Positions 45,285 to 57,169 of a DNA stretch of 64,000 bases are shown here, in pieces. The notes beneath the pieces were generated by a model that worked only from the letters and a program-made list of their open reading frames with translations, did no database searches and was not told where the DNA came from. Position numbers and translations under genes: made by a program. Numbering within the stretch: position 1 is the first letter of the stretch; every line of letters begins with the position of its first letter. Source of the DNA: Amblyomma americanum (lineage: Eukaryota; Arthropoda; Arachnida; Ixodida; Ixodidae); assembly GCF_052857255.1 (NCBI RefSeq), contig NC_135498.1:85646639-85710638 (forward strand), written 5' to 3'.

Positions 45285-45739
45285 TGTAGGCTTAACGCCT
45301 CAGGAGCGAAGGAAACGAGAATACTGCTACGAGCCGACACCAGAACAGAGTGAGTGAGTGAGTGAAAACATTTATTGATTTCCAAAGGGATTCGCGGATC
45401 GAAGGCTCCGTCGTCTTCGTGCTTGTGCCGGCGACTAGAGTCTTCTTTCAGCAAGGGTGGGCCCCTATTCCAAGGCTCCACTGAGTCGTGCTGCACCGGT
45501 CGCGTGCTCTATAAAGGCCCTCTGGGCCGTGAGCTCGCTGCTGGTGAGACGGCTCTCCCATTGCTCCGCACTCGGGTGTTTGTGTTTGTGAAATGCCTCG
45601 TTACGTTCGCATTCCCATGAGATGTGGTAGAACTGCCAGCCGTGGCTGCACGAGCCACGACCAGGTGCCGTCTTTATTCTCTTCGCAGGGAGGCGCGCGC
45701 TAGCCGGGTTGTCGGCGCCGCCCAAGAGAGGGTGCTACA
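45285..45739 (-). repeat. 5' LTR of the CsRn1 element
   Basis: In element orientation it starts TGTAGCACCC and ends GCCTACA (TGTAG...CTACA). AATAAA lies near 45675. Directly after it, ttggtgaccaaggacg is a primer-binding-site candidate. CsRn1 elements are known to use tRNA-Trp, and TGGTGACC fits that. There is no second LTR to compare with. Confidence 0.75.
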
Positions 45740-45744
45740 AGCAT

Positions 45745-45830
45745 AGTGGTGTCGTGCAGTGGTGAGCGAATATGATCTGTTCGCGCCACAGGTGTTTCGA
45801 ATCCCAATCGCGGTAATATTTATCTCAATT
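45745..45830 (+). mobile_element. tRNA-derived SINE remnant
   Basis: A B-box-like ggtgtttcgaatccc follows an A-box-like gcagtggtgagcg at tRNA spacing. The remainder has no SINE body that I recognise. Confidence 0.4.
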
Positions 45831-45929
45831 ATTTATTCGAGGTCAAAGCTTCGGTGACGACCTGCCTTTCGCCGTGAAGTAGAGCTTTCCTACCAAGAAA
45901 GGAAAAATCGTGTGCAAAACAGTAATATA

Positions 45930-48920
45930 TCCTTGCGGCCATTAATTTTGATGCATTCATGTTCACAGAAACATGGTTAAGAAAAATGAGCCTTCCCCTA
46001 CTTTTACTGATTACATGCCAATACGATTAGACAGAACTGGTAGAGGTGGTAACCTGATTATTTATCTAGAACGAAAGTACGCATATCATATTGTTGATGA
46101 GTGCCCATTTATGAATAGGGATATAGAGTGCCTAACGGTAGAAACTAGCACGTTTAGTTGCTGACCTGTACAGACCACCGTCTGGATACTAGCGGCGTTT
46201 CCTACAGCATTTAGAAAATGTAATATTCTATTGTATTAATACTAATAAGCAGTTCTTTCTCTTGGGAGATGTAAACATCAACATGGTTGGCTGACGACTC
46301 TTCTGCGCGCGACTTGATGAATCTCTTATCCTCTTATGGGTGCGAAAATGCTATTACCATGCATACCCGAATTACGTCACAAAGTTCTACTTCTATAGAT
46401 ATATGTGTTTCAAACCTGAATGCCTCAGATTATAAAGCAGGGGCATTATCATGCGACATCAGTGACCATCTTCCCATATTCTTTGCCACACAACACACTC
46501 TAACCACGAACTATAAACGCAGCAGGCTTAAATATAGGGTGGTGAATGACTCCTCCTTAAGCTATTTTCATTTTTTAATTGAGCGGGCTGACTGGTCAAA
46601 TGTGTACCTACCGCAGGATGCAAATTTCGCGTACGAGGTATTTCTTCGGGTATTTCTTGGTTGCTACAATGATGCATTTCCGCTGAGGGAGTACAAAAAA
46701 TGCATCCGGAAAATTTAAAAGCTCTGGATTGACCCCGCCTTACTAAAACGCATTTCGAAGAAAAATAGTATGTTCCCCAAATTCATAATATCCAAAGACG
46801 GCAACTTGTTCAAAGAATTAAAAAAATATCGCAATAAATTAAACGCTGACATCAAGAAAGCCAAACTTTCATATTATGAAACAATGCTTGCCAGGATAAG
46901 AACGGATCCAGGAATGATCTGGAGGCAGGTAAATTACCTCACTGGAAGAAACCCATCACCGGTTAAGGCTGACCAAATAGTAATCAATGACTCCATAGTA
47001 GACATGACGCTTGCAGATGAAATTAACGAGTATCATTATTGCAGCCGTACCTCAGCTGAACGTTCAACAAAGTGGGAACTACTGGCCTTCTCGTCGAGTG
47101 AATTCATTCGTTTTGGAAGCCGTTACTGAAAGAAAAATCAATAATCTTATAATACACCTAAAAATAATGACGCAAGTGGGTATGATGAAATTAAAGTTCA
47201 ACCTGTAAAACGAGTGTCATTAATTAACAGCCCTGTCCTAGCCTATCTCATTAATGTCACGTTTTCTACTGGAGTCTTCCCGAATAAACTGATGCTGGCC
47301 AAAGTTATTCTAATACACAAAGGAGGTAGAACTGACGATATTACGAATTACCGACAAATCTCAGTGCTACCGGTGTTTTCAAAGATTTACGAATTGTCTA
47401 TCAATAACCAGCTGTCAAAATATCTAACCAAGTATCATATAATGTCACCTTCGCAGTATGGTTTTCAGATTAATAACACAACTCAGGACGCTTTTCTTGC
47501 CGTCAAGCAGCATATAATCAGAAATTTTGAAAATCAACTCTTCACCATAGGAATATTTCTAGATCTACGCAAAGCTTTTGATGCCGTTGACCACGAAATC
47601 TTAGCTACAAAATTAGATTGCAATGGGATTCGAGGCATCACATTGGACCTTATCAGGAGCTACTTATCGTTTCGGCGTCAGTTTGTTAAAATAGTCTGTA
47701 CTTGTTCAAAAAAACTTGACATTAAAATAGGTGTCCCGAAGGTTCGATATTATACCCGTTACTTTTCCTTTTGTAGGTGAATGATATGACGGAGCTACAA
47801 AGAACACCCACAATAACCTTGTTTGCAGACGACACTACTTTATTCTTTTCAGGTAGAACACTGTATGACATTGAGCAATCGGCCAATCTGAGTTTAAATG
47901 ATTTATCCACATGGTTGCCACACAAAGAACTTCAGTTAAATGCAGTAAAACGAAGTACATGATATTTAAGCGAATCAATAGGCATAAAAAATAATTAACT
48001 TACAGTACAAAGGACATATCTTAGAACGAGTAAGTGTGCAAAAGTTCCTTGGGGTGTGGTTTAATGAAGAATTGTCTTGGACCTCTCATGTTAATTATCT
48101 GCGGTCCGAAATCGCGAAGTCTGTTAGACATATTAGAAAAATAGCTTCTCTTCTACCTCTGTGGCTAAAGCAGTCATTATATTACTCCCTGTTCTATTCT
48201 AAACTTTTGTATGGCATTCTGGTCTGGGGAACAACGACAAAAGGGAACTATGATAGGCTACAACTGCTGCAAAAACGTGTCCTCCGAATTTTTGTGAACC
48301 ACAAAGGCCCTATTAGAGTGTTGTCGACGCAACCACTTTTTCCCAGATTTGGTGTTTTACCTGCAAGTAATGTCTATTTATGGATACTTGGACAGCAAAC
48401 ATATAAAAAGAAACTTCAAAGTGTTTACACACGTGTTTTGGCTCAATATGATATTCGTAACTCCAAACGCAGAAATAAAAAAGTCAGAACAAATTATGGA
48501 AAAGAAGATATGGAACACGAAGTAATAGACATGTTAAATACTTCACCTTCTATTTTAGATTCCTGCCTACCCAGAATAAGGTTCAAACGTGAACTGCGGG
48601 CAATTTTGTTTTCCGATGACATTGTTAAGAATGATAAATGTAAATATTCTTTTCAATTATTGACTTCATTTTACGTGTTTTTGTGATATTTGAGTAAATC
48701 TTCAATGTGATTTAAAAAAAAAACTGTCCATAGTGCTTACGTACAGCCATATGTTGTATGTATGCGTGTACTATCTGTAACGCAGCTTCTCTTTTTTGTA
48801 CCAGCTCTCTGCTCAACTGCTGTAGGTTGCTCCTTTTGTTACGGGGGCAGAGACCTCGTCAGGCAACCACGCCTTTAGTCTTTGCCACCCACAGGATGAT
48901 GTGATTTTCCTGCAAATAAA
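45930..48920 (+). mobile_element. LINE of the CR1/L2/Jockey group, degraded
   Basis: It reads endonuclease then reverse transcriptase on the plus strand and ends in an A-rich 3' end near 48905-48920. The 3' UTR contains a paired segment (gggggcagagacctcgtc, then gtctttgccaccca). ORF1 is absent, so it is probably 5'-truncated. The group assignment comes from FLDLRKAFDAVDHEIL and the sequence after FADD. Confidence 0.82.
45935..48686 (+). pseudogene. LINE ORF2: endonuclease and reverse transcriptase
   Basis: The endonuclease pieces are FMFTETWL near 45955, the frame 45973-46164, and 46287-46718 with SSYGCENAITMHTRIT, SIDICVSN and CDISDHLPIFF. RT follows: 46770-47129 (linker), 47214-47780 (PNKLMLAKVILIHKGG, NYRQISVLPVFSKIYE, FLDLRKAFDAVDHEIL) and 47777-47962 (FADDTTLFFSGRT, catalytic Asps present). 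The thumb and C-terminal part are at 48036-48686 (FLGVWFNEELSWTSHV, LLYGILVWGTT, LLQKRVLRIF). At least five frameshifts or stops break the frame. Confidence 0.82.
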
Positions 48921-48929
48921 AACTGACGG

Positions 48930-49904
48930 ACTACCGGTTTCCTTTCTTTTTTGTTCAATAAACCCCTACTGCTCGCCGTAGCAATTGCTCCCGAGCGCTT
49001 CAGTTTAGATCCTTAGCTACGCCGGCGCACAGTGTACTCCGTTCATGCACTGAAAACAAAATAAAACGTCCATGTGACGAATGTTTCTAGTTTTATTTAA
49101 TACAGCGCTGCTTATCGAGCGGCAGCCTTCGGCAGCACACTGCACCTCGCTTCGAGATTTGAAAGCGGGCAGCACTGAGCTGCAGCTTCAGACATCTGTA
49201 GCAGCGGCGGCGCTGTCACAGATATTACGTCAGCCAGCCACATACGGTGTTTTGAGGCCGTGTTGTCCAGCTATGGTTACTCTATTTTTCGCGCAGAAGG
49301 TGCGCAATGCTTTGTTTTATTAAAATTAACTGATTAACGCAATTTTTTTCGGTTCAGTAACTAGTTGAGATAACTGCATATTTACCCAGTGGTCGAAGCA
49401 CATCTTTATTACGTGACATATACTTCGCTCAGACACATAGCCAGACAACAGCAAAATCGACTAAGTCGAGCTTTGACCTTGGCTGATCTTGAATTTCAGA
49501 GTACCGCTATGAGGCATTTTCAGAAGTTCAAACCACGGTGAGCAAAGCAGTGCCTCGGTAAGCTCCGCGATGAATGCAATCGTTCCGCCAGAGAGACGGT
49601 ACCTAATGTCAAATGCTGTATCGCATCATTACATGGCGCCACACTCGGTGGCTAGGCGTCGTGTTTGTACCTCCCTAAATTTTCCCCGAATAGTGATCGC
49701 CTAATCACGCATACACAGGCATAAACCGTTCAGCTTCAGTGAACCATCTAAGAAATGCAGTTAATCTGCTTGAATTACCAACGCACTATATGATTTAGCC
49801 ACATTTAAATATGCACGCATAAGTGTATTTGCTTATTACACGACATCAAGTCAAAGACCAAAGCGCATTCCCAGGTGCATCTGTATTCAAATTAATCCGA
49901 AGAG
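48930..49904. other. No feature recognised
   Basis: One 80-codon frame (49081-49323) without motif. Otherwise non-coding. Confidence 0.5.
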
Positions 49905-49980
49905 CATTTGTGGTCCCTGGTTGGCCTGCTCAGATCTCGCAATGCAAGGGCAGTGGGTTCAATTCCCATCTAACTCACCT
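49905..49980 (+). mobile_element. tRNA-derived SINE remnant
   Basis: It has a B box (gggttcaattccc) near 49955 preceded at proper distance by a weak A box (tggcctgctcag). An AT-rich stretch follows, as in a SINE tail. Confidence 0.45.
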
Positions 49981-50164
49981 TTATTCATAATTAAGTTTTT
50001 CATTGATTCAAGGACGCTAGCACCAATTTATGCCTTCTACTGCACCGGTTCCGTGTGCTGACAGTGCAGCATATCTAAATATGAAAACAAAGAGTGTGAC
50101 CACACTGGGGTGTTTGAAATACCCGCGAGAGGTCCTGTGTGTATGACGTCATGACTCTATTAAT

Positions 50165-50265
50165 TCGGTCTTTTACGGGCACGCCGCCGATTAACGGCGA
50201 CACCGGCTGCTCTTTGACATGCAGCCTTTACCACTAACGAGCTAAAAGAGAAAACCAGGGCTGCA
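50165..50265 (-). mobile_element. Possible tRNA-derived SINE remnant
   Basis: The minus strand reads ttttagctcgttagtggtaa, an A-box-like start, followed by a hairpin-like gctgcatgt..agagcagc and a very weak B box. This is low certainty. Confidence 0.3.
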
Positions 50266-50999
50266 TCCCTTTTTTGAGAGTGTTGGCGTGACACTATGCG
50301 CCCCAATCTCGCCGCTACAGTGCGACTTAAGAGCGCCAAATGCGACTTCACTTGGCACTGGCAGATTTTTTTGGGTGTCTCGATGCAAGTACCGTGCTCC
50401 CTGCACGTTGCGCGTTATGACACGCGGAGACCAGGATCCCTCCTTCATAGAGATTGCCAGCGCTGAAGCAAGCGAACGAAGCACATGGAAGTGGTCATAT
50501 GCTTTACGTGCCCGCGCGAGAGTTGGCGGTTTCTTTTGAGTCACACGATGCACTCTTGTTGTGCGCTCGCAACGGAGATAGGAGGGCCGCTATGCGGCCG
50601 CTCTGCTGCTGCTGTACCAGTGCATTTTATAAACGACTCTAGGTCAGTTCTATTCTTTCGCAAAGAATTCAAACGAATGAGCCATAGCACTTTTCCTAAA
50701 ACATGTATTTCGCATGAAGAGTAACATACAAAGATCATCACATTCTGAGGACATTGGGTCTCTCTTGAGTAATACTGAGCGAAACAAAAGCTTGGGTTCG
50801 ACAACTGACTTCACCAGCAAAATGCCGAGCATAGAGTACATTGATACGCGCATCTGCGTTATTCAGAATGACTGCTAAGCTCAAAAATTTCGAAAAGGTT
50901 TTCGTTTTATCACACGCACCATATTAAAATACAAAACGTTAGGTGGTAGTTTGTGAACATTAATGATTGATCAATACAACATAGAACAGTGCACGCGCC

Positions 51000-51257
51000 G
51001 CCGCGGTGGCGCAGAGGTTATGGCGCTCGGCTGCTGACCCGAAAGACGCGGGTTCGATCCCCGCCGCGGCGATCGAATTTCGATGCAGTCGAAATTTTAG
51101 AGGCTCATGTACTGTGCGATGTCAGTGCACGTTAAGAAATCCCATGTGGTCGAAATTTTTAGAGCTCTTCACTGCGGCGTTCCTCATAGCCGGGGTAGCT
51201 TTGGGACGTTATACTCCCCCCCCCCCCCCCCCCTCTAAATCAAACCAAACAACAGTG
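51000..51257 (+). mobile_element. tRNA-derived SINE, full-length
   Basis: It starts ccgcggtggcgcagaggtta (A box tggcgcagagg) and has a B box ggttcgatccc at 51050. The body is tgtgcgatgtcagtgcacgt, then a C run of 18 bases (about 51217-51234), and the tail tctaaatcaaaccaaac. Flanking aacagtgcac (50985) and aacagtgtac (51251) may be the target-site duplication with one change. The 3' body matches the fragment in the RTE at 3759-3869. It lies just downstream of gene B. Confidence 0.88.
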
Positions 51258-51311
51258 TACCCATATTATTTGGCATTGTTGTATTCAAATGCTGTGTTAT
51301 CCACCTCACCT

Positions 51312-53251
51312 CTAGTACATCTCTGAGAAAACATACAGTAGTACTTGTAAATAGATAAAACCAAAGTCACCTACGGTGAGGCGTCGAAATTCGAGCGTGG
51401 AATGCGCGGATGTGCTGGTTAACTTTGAGTCCTCCAGGAAGGCTAGTTCCCATTCAGGAATTGGAGCCAGCATAGCTGCAATGTAGGCTTCGTCAGATAT
51501 GCTGCCTACGACTACGGAGCTTCCATTTTCTCCCGGACGAAGCTCCGATAGGTCTTGACTTGTCCCGCCATCGTTTTTCAGGTTACGTCGCCGAGGATCG
51601 GAGGCATCAGTACAGGTCCCCACACCAGAGGGTCCGGCCTCCTCGTTGTCGCTGCGGCTCCGCTTTCCCTTGAAAGGCTCGGGGGCCCGGAGTGCAGCTG
51701 TCAAGATAAATGGGCGAGTAGTGAATACCACAGAGCTCTTTGCTGCGCAACTGAACTACGGAAAAGTCTGGTTGTTTAGAACGATGAAAAAATTAGACAA
51801 GGCTGAAGTCCTGATTTTTACAGGCGTCCCTCCTTTGCCTCGTAGCAACTAGAGATGGAGCATGAATGGAAATTTAGGATGTCGAGCAAACGACGCCAAG
51901 AATACCGCGCGGTTGCTGAAGTGAGATTACATCGCACAAATATGTAGCGTTTGTCACGCCCGCTTTGCGAATACAGTAACCCTAGAAGAGCGCCAAACAC
52001 GACTCGCTGTGATTAAGTTGCGTACGAGGATACTGGCAAGAATTACATGGGCAAGCGGCTTAGGCGGAACAGGGCTTTATCAACGTTTGGACAAGAAGCG
52101 CACAAACCACAGACACGGCGACACAAATCAGAAGAGCGAATATGGGACCAGTCTGAACACATGATAATTCCGGTTATTCCACGCAACCGGTATCACATAA
52201 AGAAACAGCGCGGTTGCTTATGTGACAGGAGTTCATTCCAAAATGAGCATATTTAGAAGGGGCCAGGAATTCGTAAAAGAGCGTGTGAAAATCCTTTTGC
52301 TGAAAAAAGATTAAATTAGCAACAGAGGGCGAGGGGCCCTGGAATGTCAGCGAAAAGGCTGAATGATCTTGGAAAAAAAAATACAGCGCACGCGGAAAGA
52401 GTGCCTGTATCCGTCCTTTCATAATAAAGCTTAGCTGCGAGACAGAGCTTGTAATGTCTGCCTTTCTCCTTCGTCAATGAGCGTTTCTTTTCGTTTTCAA
52501 GATTAACAACGTACGACTAGCCCAAAACACCATTCGTCTGCCAGATCATTTTCCCAGAAGACCTTTTTTTGTATTACCATTGTACATGCAACAAATTTTT
52601 AAATTAATCAGCACTCTGTTTGTTGCTGTGTCGTCCTGGCCTTATGATTGCCAAGCGGGGCATGCAATTTTAAGTGGAATTTTAAGCATGCGAAGCGAAG
52701 AGAGCTTAGTAAAACTGCATGTTTCGTACTCACAACGAGAAGTCATTTGAAAACAACTAATACCTAAGCAACAATCTACAAGCAGCACAAGAGGGTTTTA
52801 ATTGCTCTTCCTTATTATACAATTCGAAAATACCGGTGAAGCTTGGTTCGGGAAGAAATGCACTCACTCTAAAACCGTGCAGTAATAGAATAGTATCTCA
52901 AACATAAACGCAATTCTCATGGAAGTTACAAATGATAATCGGCTATCTCTGGGCTACGCTATCTTATCCGAACTATTAGATAGTATTCAAGCTCTCAAAA
53001 GTCAATAACCTACCTTTAGATTCCTTTCGCATTGGTTTGGAACCCTTTGAGCTTCTATTTGTTGGTTTGCGGCTTGCGGATTTCCCGGCCTTGCTTTTGC
53101 CGCCGCAGGCTCCGTATCTTAGAGACCACCACTCTCGGTGAAGACGCCGCAACATGAGACGTTTCCAAATACCGGGGTCCCGTCGGCTATCCCGCATGTC
53201 TTCTATTTTCTGCTTGGATAAAGCTAGAAGGCCGTCCAGGTCTTTCTCCAT
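51312..53251 (-). CDS. Paralogue B of the small two-exon gene family
   Basis: Exon 1 is 53251-53014 (donor AAAG|GTAGGT) and exon 2 is 51697-51312 (acceptor TTGACAG|CT), phase 1 on both sides, giving 207 residues. Exon 1 encodes MEKDLDGLLALSKQKIEDMR, a basic Arg-rich middle (RLHREWWSLRY) and a lysine-rich end (SKGSKPMRKESK), aligning at both ends with copy A. Exon 2 starts APEPFKGKRSRSDNEEAGPSG, aligning with DEPRPSKKLK..EEAGPSE in A. LAPIPEWELAFLE is shared with LAPIPDSG in C. The last 35 or so residues have no counterpart, and the acidic end of A is not kept. The frame is open upstream of the chosen ATG, so a longer start is possible but is not supported by A. Confidence 0.7.
51698..53013 (-). 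other. Intron of paralogue B
   Basis: 1316 bases, GT-AG. A block gccaagaataccgcgcggtt at 51891 matches gccaatgaataccgcgcggt at 62960 beside copy C, and caatct.caagcagca.aaga near 52770 matches the intron of A near 20355. Confidence 0.6.
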
Positions 53252-53416
53252 GATGGAAGCTGCAGGACTACGATCGGAAATGTCACAATAAGATGGCAGC
53301 GTGCAGAAAGCAGCAAAGCTCCCTCGGCTACTACAACCCAAGTGGCACATTCCAGTTTGGATCTCTTCACGTGTGTGGTAAAGGGTAGCTGGTAGCGAGA
53401 GTGTTTCGAGTCTCCT

Positions 53417-53421
53417 CCAAT
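53417..53421 (-). promoter_or_regulatory. Candidate CCAAT-type box upstream of paralogue B
   Basis: CCAAT on the plus strand about 166 bases before the start codon, in a context shared with copy A (ctccaataggcttcacctt against caccaatgggctttacctt). Confidence 0.35.
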
Positions 53422-53470
53422 AGGCTTCACCTTCGGGCCACATGGGCGAACTTGTTGGTGGTTGCCAGTC

Positions 53471-53591
53471 GGAGAGATAAGGGGACAATGGGTGTGGTGG
53501 TGGTAGTTGGAACTATGAGTTGTCCTGGGGGGGGGGGGGGGGATTAATAGTTTATCCACCACCACCACACCTATTGTCCCCTTAACTCTAC
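53471..53591. repeat. Inverted repeat with 16-G run upstream of paralogue B
   Basis: The arms 53471-53506 and 53556-53591 are complementary at 32 of 36 positions by my count and contain gtgtggtggtggt. The loop holds 16 consecutive Gs (53527-53542). Copy A has sequence matching only one arm (gggagataag near 21052), so the second arm is specific to B. Confidence 0.85.
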
Positions 53592-53899
53592 GACTTGCCA
53601 CCACCGAAAATTTCTCACTTTAGTTTCGAGGTGATCTTTGAAACGAGAAAGGAGAGGGATTAAGGATAGCTGAGTCCGCTCCCTCTTTTAGTCAGTCTAA
53701 CGTTGTTGAACCCATTTTGAGACTCTCCTAATATTCAGTGCTTCCTTTCCCAGTTCTTTATAAATGAAACGAGCTTTTGGCTATTGAAAGAGGCAGAGTG
53801 GAAGCAGATGCCAGCTGGGCTAGACGGTGCGATGAGAACTGAGGCTTTAGCTAAACTTGGCAAGAAGTCATTGTCTCATGTAAACAACGCCTAGAAAAA

Positions 53900-54394
53900 T
53901 TCGATAGGGTTAGCGATCCCAACAGCACGTAAGTATTTTATATTTTATTTATGTTGTGTACGGAAGCTGCTATTGTTCGACCAGCCACTCGTGGCCTAAT
54001 GTTCTAACGTGACCTTCGTTGCATGTCGCAATTGTCTCAATAGATTTGGCGCCACTACGCTGCCGCTTTTATTGGCTACCGCCTCCGGGAACACAGACAG
54101 GTACCAGTTAATTCCAATAAGGCGTGCATTTTGTCCACCCATCGGAGCTCTTCGTCGTAGACGGGGATTTTGATGACGTGACTTTTTCCTTTGCTATTCT
54201 GAGAGTATGCACGCTCTATCTGGAAATGAAGACTTGTTGCATGGTGCGCTGACGAAGTCCATACGCTGGCCAGAGCGATGAAACCTGCACCTATACTGAA
54301 CCTGGTTGTTCGAAATTTGGGACAAACATTTCATTAGGACCGGCACGTTGAACTACTGTGCACGAGAAAGGTTCTAAAATGTGGGCTGTGTCCA
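53900..54394. other. No feature recognised
   Basis: Non-coding stretch right of the upstream region of gene B, up to the start of MULE2. Confidence 0.5.
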
Positions 54395-54960
54395 AAAAAG
54401 ATGTCACTAGAGAAAACGTCCCTCAAAGATACGTCCCAGGAAAAATTTTCCCTTCTTGAAGCGCTCTCCAGGAAATAAAAGGAACCAAAGCGGAAAGCTG
54501 TCCAAAGAATGAATACTTGCTGAACGTAGTTGTGAAAAAAAAGGTCCTGTTTATTGGATTCTTCCTTGAATTTTACAATAGGTGTAAGCATGAAGTGTTT
54601 TGTTGGCATACCGGAACTGCTTCACCACGGTCATGCAGTTCTGGCATTGCCGAGGAAGAGCACTTCCGCCGGTGACTTTCTTGAAGCGCAGAAAGATAGA
54701 TACGCACTTGCCCTGGGCGCTTCCTTTTCTTTTGGACGCCCCGCATCTGTTCTTGTTTTAGCCGTTTTCATGCCGACAGGTTGAATCGCTGTAGCTTGCA
54801 ATATGTTGCTGCTTGCAAAGGAGAAACGCAATCTAAGCCTTAACAGGAATGTGAAGAAACACAGCCGCAAGTAAATGAATACACTAAATGCGAAAAACGT
54901 GAAACATAGGCGGAAGTAAAGAAATACACTAAATACAACAAAACGTGGGAGATAAATCCC

Positions 54961-55268
54961 ACCGCCGTGGATCAGTGATTAAGGCCCTCGACTACCGCGC
55001 CGGAGTACCCCGGTGCGAACCCTACCGCGGGGCAGCGTTTCAATGGAGGAGAAACACAAAAGGAGCCCGTGTACTATGTGATGTCAGTGCACGTTAAATA
55101 TCGCCTTGTTCTCGAAATTTCTCCGGAGACCTCCAGACGACACCTTTCTTTTGAGTTCTTTTTTCACTCGCTCCTTTATCATTTTCCTTACAGCGCGGTT
55201 TCAGTGTCCACCGAGATAAGTGAGACGGTTACTTTGTCATTTTGATATCTCAAAACCAATTTTAATTT
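54961..55268 (+). mobile_element. tRNA-derived SINE inserted in MULE2
   Basis: It starts accgccgtggatcagtgatt (A-box region) with a degenerate B box (ggtgcgaacccta). The body tgtgatgtcagtgcacgtta and the end gcggtttcagtgtccaccga match the SINE at 40653-40974, and the tail is A-rich. It is more diverged than that copy. Confidence 0.85.
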
Positions 55269-55550
55269 TTTAGCTAAAACCATAAAGGTGATGTAAGCTA
55301 AAATCAGAAAAAAATTCGAAGACAATGAACGAAAATGAGTTTCAGGGTGAACGAAGACCGAGTAACGAGATAAAATGGTGAACACTAGAAAAGAAATGAC
55401 AATCCAAACCAACAAACCTACAGATAAATTATGGAGTAACGTGAGTAACGTGCATCCTGTGTCCTCCGACAAGTGTTGCTACGTGAGCGCTCCAGGTCAC
55501 AGGGAGATAAGTGGGAGGCGGATTGACGCAAAGTTACATGCTAGGTATGT

Positions 55551-56240
55551 TTATTCGCCTGTAGGAAACGGGAACAAATGAGGTATCCAAGTAGTACACT
55601 TTTTCCTTGGGTAGCTTCTGGCATTACACATTTCAATACTGGATTTCCATCTTCCACACCTGCAATCGGCAGGAAAGCAAGAGCATCCAGCATTTACAAG
55701 AAGGTACGAAATGCTTGGTCTTTCTTGTAAAGGTTCATCAAACTGAGCTCTGCAATTTTGAGCGAGGCAGAGATGGAAGAAACATTCCTTTATGGTAACG
55801 TCTTCTCGAAAGACTGCTTTGACAGCATTCATGGTAGCCCTTTAGAAGTCTCAATTAACAAGGAACGGGTACACTGCCAGTCCAACATGATAGCACTGAT
55901 CCCGAAGTTACCTCGAATGCTCTTCGTAGGCTTCTTGATTTTTCCTTGTCATGAGCGCCTAAGCTAATGATACAACCCCTTTGCCAAGTGGTACAAGAAG
56001 GACTCCCTAGCTGGGGTGTCCAAGCTAAGTTCCCATTAATAAATTATGTGCTGCTCTCGCTAGGAACTCCAAGAAAGCTGAGCTGGCAAATACAAGTAGT
56101 CGTGTTTTGAGTCTCTGGTACATTATCGTAGCAGAGGAAGTGCTCAGACTGACTGCCGACAGTCATAGTGTACGGTGGATGAACCAAGATGGTTCCTGTG
56201 GCTGTCGGGACTCGGCTGCGTGAAAGGTTTTCGTGCACTC
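55551..56240 (-). pseudogene. MULE2 transposase remnants
   Basis: The minus strand at 56190-56060 reads SQSEHFLCYDNVPE, matching SKLETFLCYENATE of MULE1. At 55832-55700 it reads MNAVKAVFREDVTIKECFFH, matching MNVVKAVLGEGVVIKACSFY. The first catalytic Asp region between them (FMDENFDLAP in MULE1) is not recognisable. Multiple frameshifts. Confidence 0.72.
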
Positions 56241-56639
56241 GGACTCTCGTGTCCTTGAAGAATTTTCTGAAATATATTATTCCACGAGTGTGATCTAACC
56301 TGAATTAGCAGTGTACTCATACATGTCAACGTTTGGGAATAACCGGCGCTTTGAAACTGATTAAATTTTATTAGCTGTATAAATGTATTATTATCCTTTT
56401 AGTGAATCTGCGGCTGGCCACCTAACCAACCAGCGATAACGATTTGTGTGCTCTGTACTCCTTTTGTGTTTAATAAATTTCCTGAGAGTCACATTTTGGG
56501 CACCATGTAATATTATCCAAGATGGCGTTGGTTTCGTGAAGATCTTCGGCGCCCTTTTTCGCGTATGTTTGAATCCTGCAATTCTCCTCCGGCTGCGAGA
56601 ATGGCGCGTTGGCCCGTCCGTACGGCAAGCTAAGCGGTG

Positions 56640-56842
56640 TTTCTATTTTCATTTTATTTTTCTGATTTCACGTGCAGGCACGGTGAAGAGAACGCAGACC
56701 TCCGCGGCGGTTGGTGGCGGCAGGCGCACTCCGCCGCCGGGAAGAACCGCATCTGCGACCATCGGCCTCGAGGACAAACGCTGCGAGGGCGTGCTTCCTT
56801 CTCTCTATGTCTTTATTAAGAAAGCTACGAAAAAGCTATAGT
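56640..56842 (+). other. GC-rich frame after a splice-acceptor-like site, unknown
   Basis: A pyrimidine-rich ttttctgatttcacgtgcag (ending 56679) is followed by a CpG-rich open frame of about 54 codons (TVKRTQTSAAVGGGRRTPPP and so on) to TAG at 56839-56841. It may be an exon of a gene or of a DNA transposon. No motif, no partner in the window. Confidence 0.25.
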
Positions 56843-57101
56843 GCGGTATCCGCCTTCACCTCGTACACGGTGAGCTCTGATCTGTTAGTGAGCTTGACCT
56901 GAAGAACAAGAATTTTTTCTATGTCAGCAAATGAATTGATTTTTATTTAGTTATTTCTTCAACACAACCGTGAAGGCCCTCTTTCGAGGGTATTACATTG
57001 TGAGAGGGTCAATGTAAAATCATCTACAAGGGACATCATTAACAACAAATTAAGCACCAGAAAGTAAATAAAGATGCAGGCGATATAAAACAATATAATA
57101 C

Positions 57102-57104
<3 letters not shown>

Positions 57105-57166
<62 letters not shown>
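57105..57166. repeat. (TA)n microsatellite, 62 bp
   Basis: Uninterrupted TA dinucleotides. The open frame of Tyr and Ile across it is an artefact. Confidence 0.98.

Positions 57167-57169
<3 letters not shown>

Larger units (their letters stand above)
42896..45739 (-). mobile_element. CsRn1-type Gypsy retrotransposon, 3' truncated and internally deleted
   Basis: On the minus strand the order is 5' LTR (45739-45285), primer site, gag, protease, RT, and then integrase pieces. RNase H and the integrase zinc finger are missing. The element ends at about 42896 inside the integrase, and no 3' LTR is present. The gag carries the C-x2-H-x9-C-x3-C motif ([18 protein letters not shown]) known from the CsRn1 clade. 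Confidence 0.88.
54395..56300 (-). mobile_element. MULE2, reversed and decayed copy of the MULE family
   Basis: In reverse it matches MULE1: its left part (54440-54830, plus) corresponds to the reverse complement of 38286-37860 (cctgtttatt; gcatgaagt.ttttgt; ccccgcatctgtt). Transposase traces follow on the minus strand. The left end has accacgtccc-like sequence instead of a clean inverted repeat, and the right end is unclear. A SINE is inserted at 54961-55268. Confidence 0.72.
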
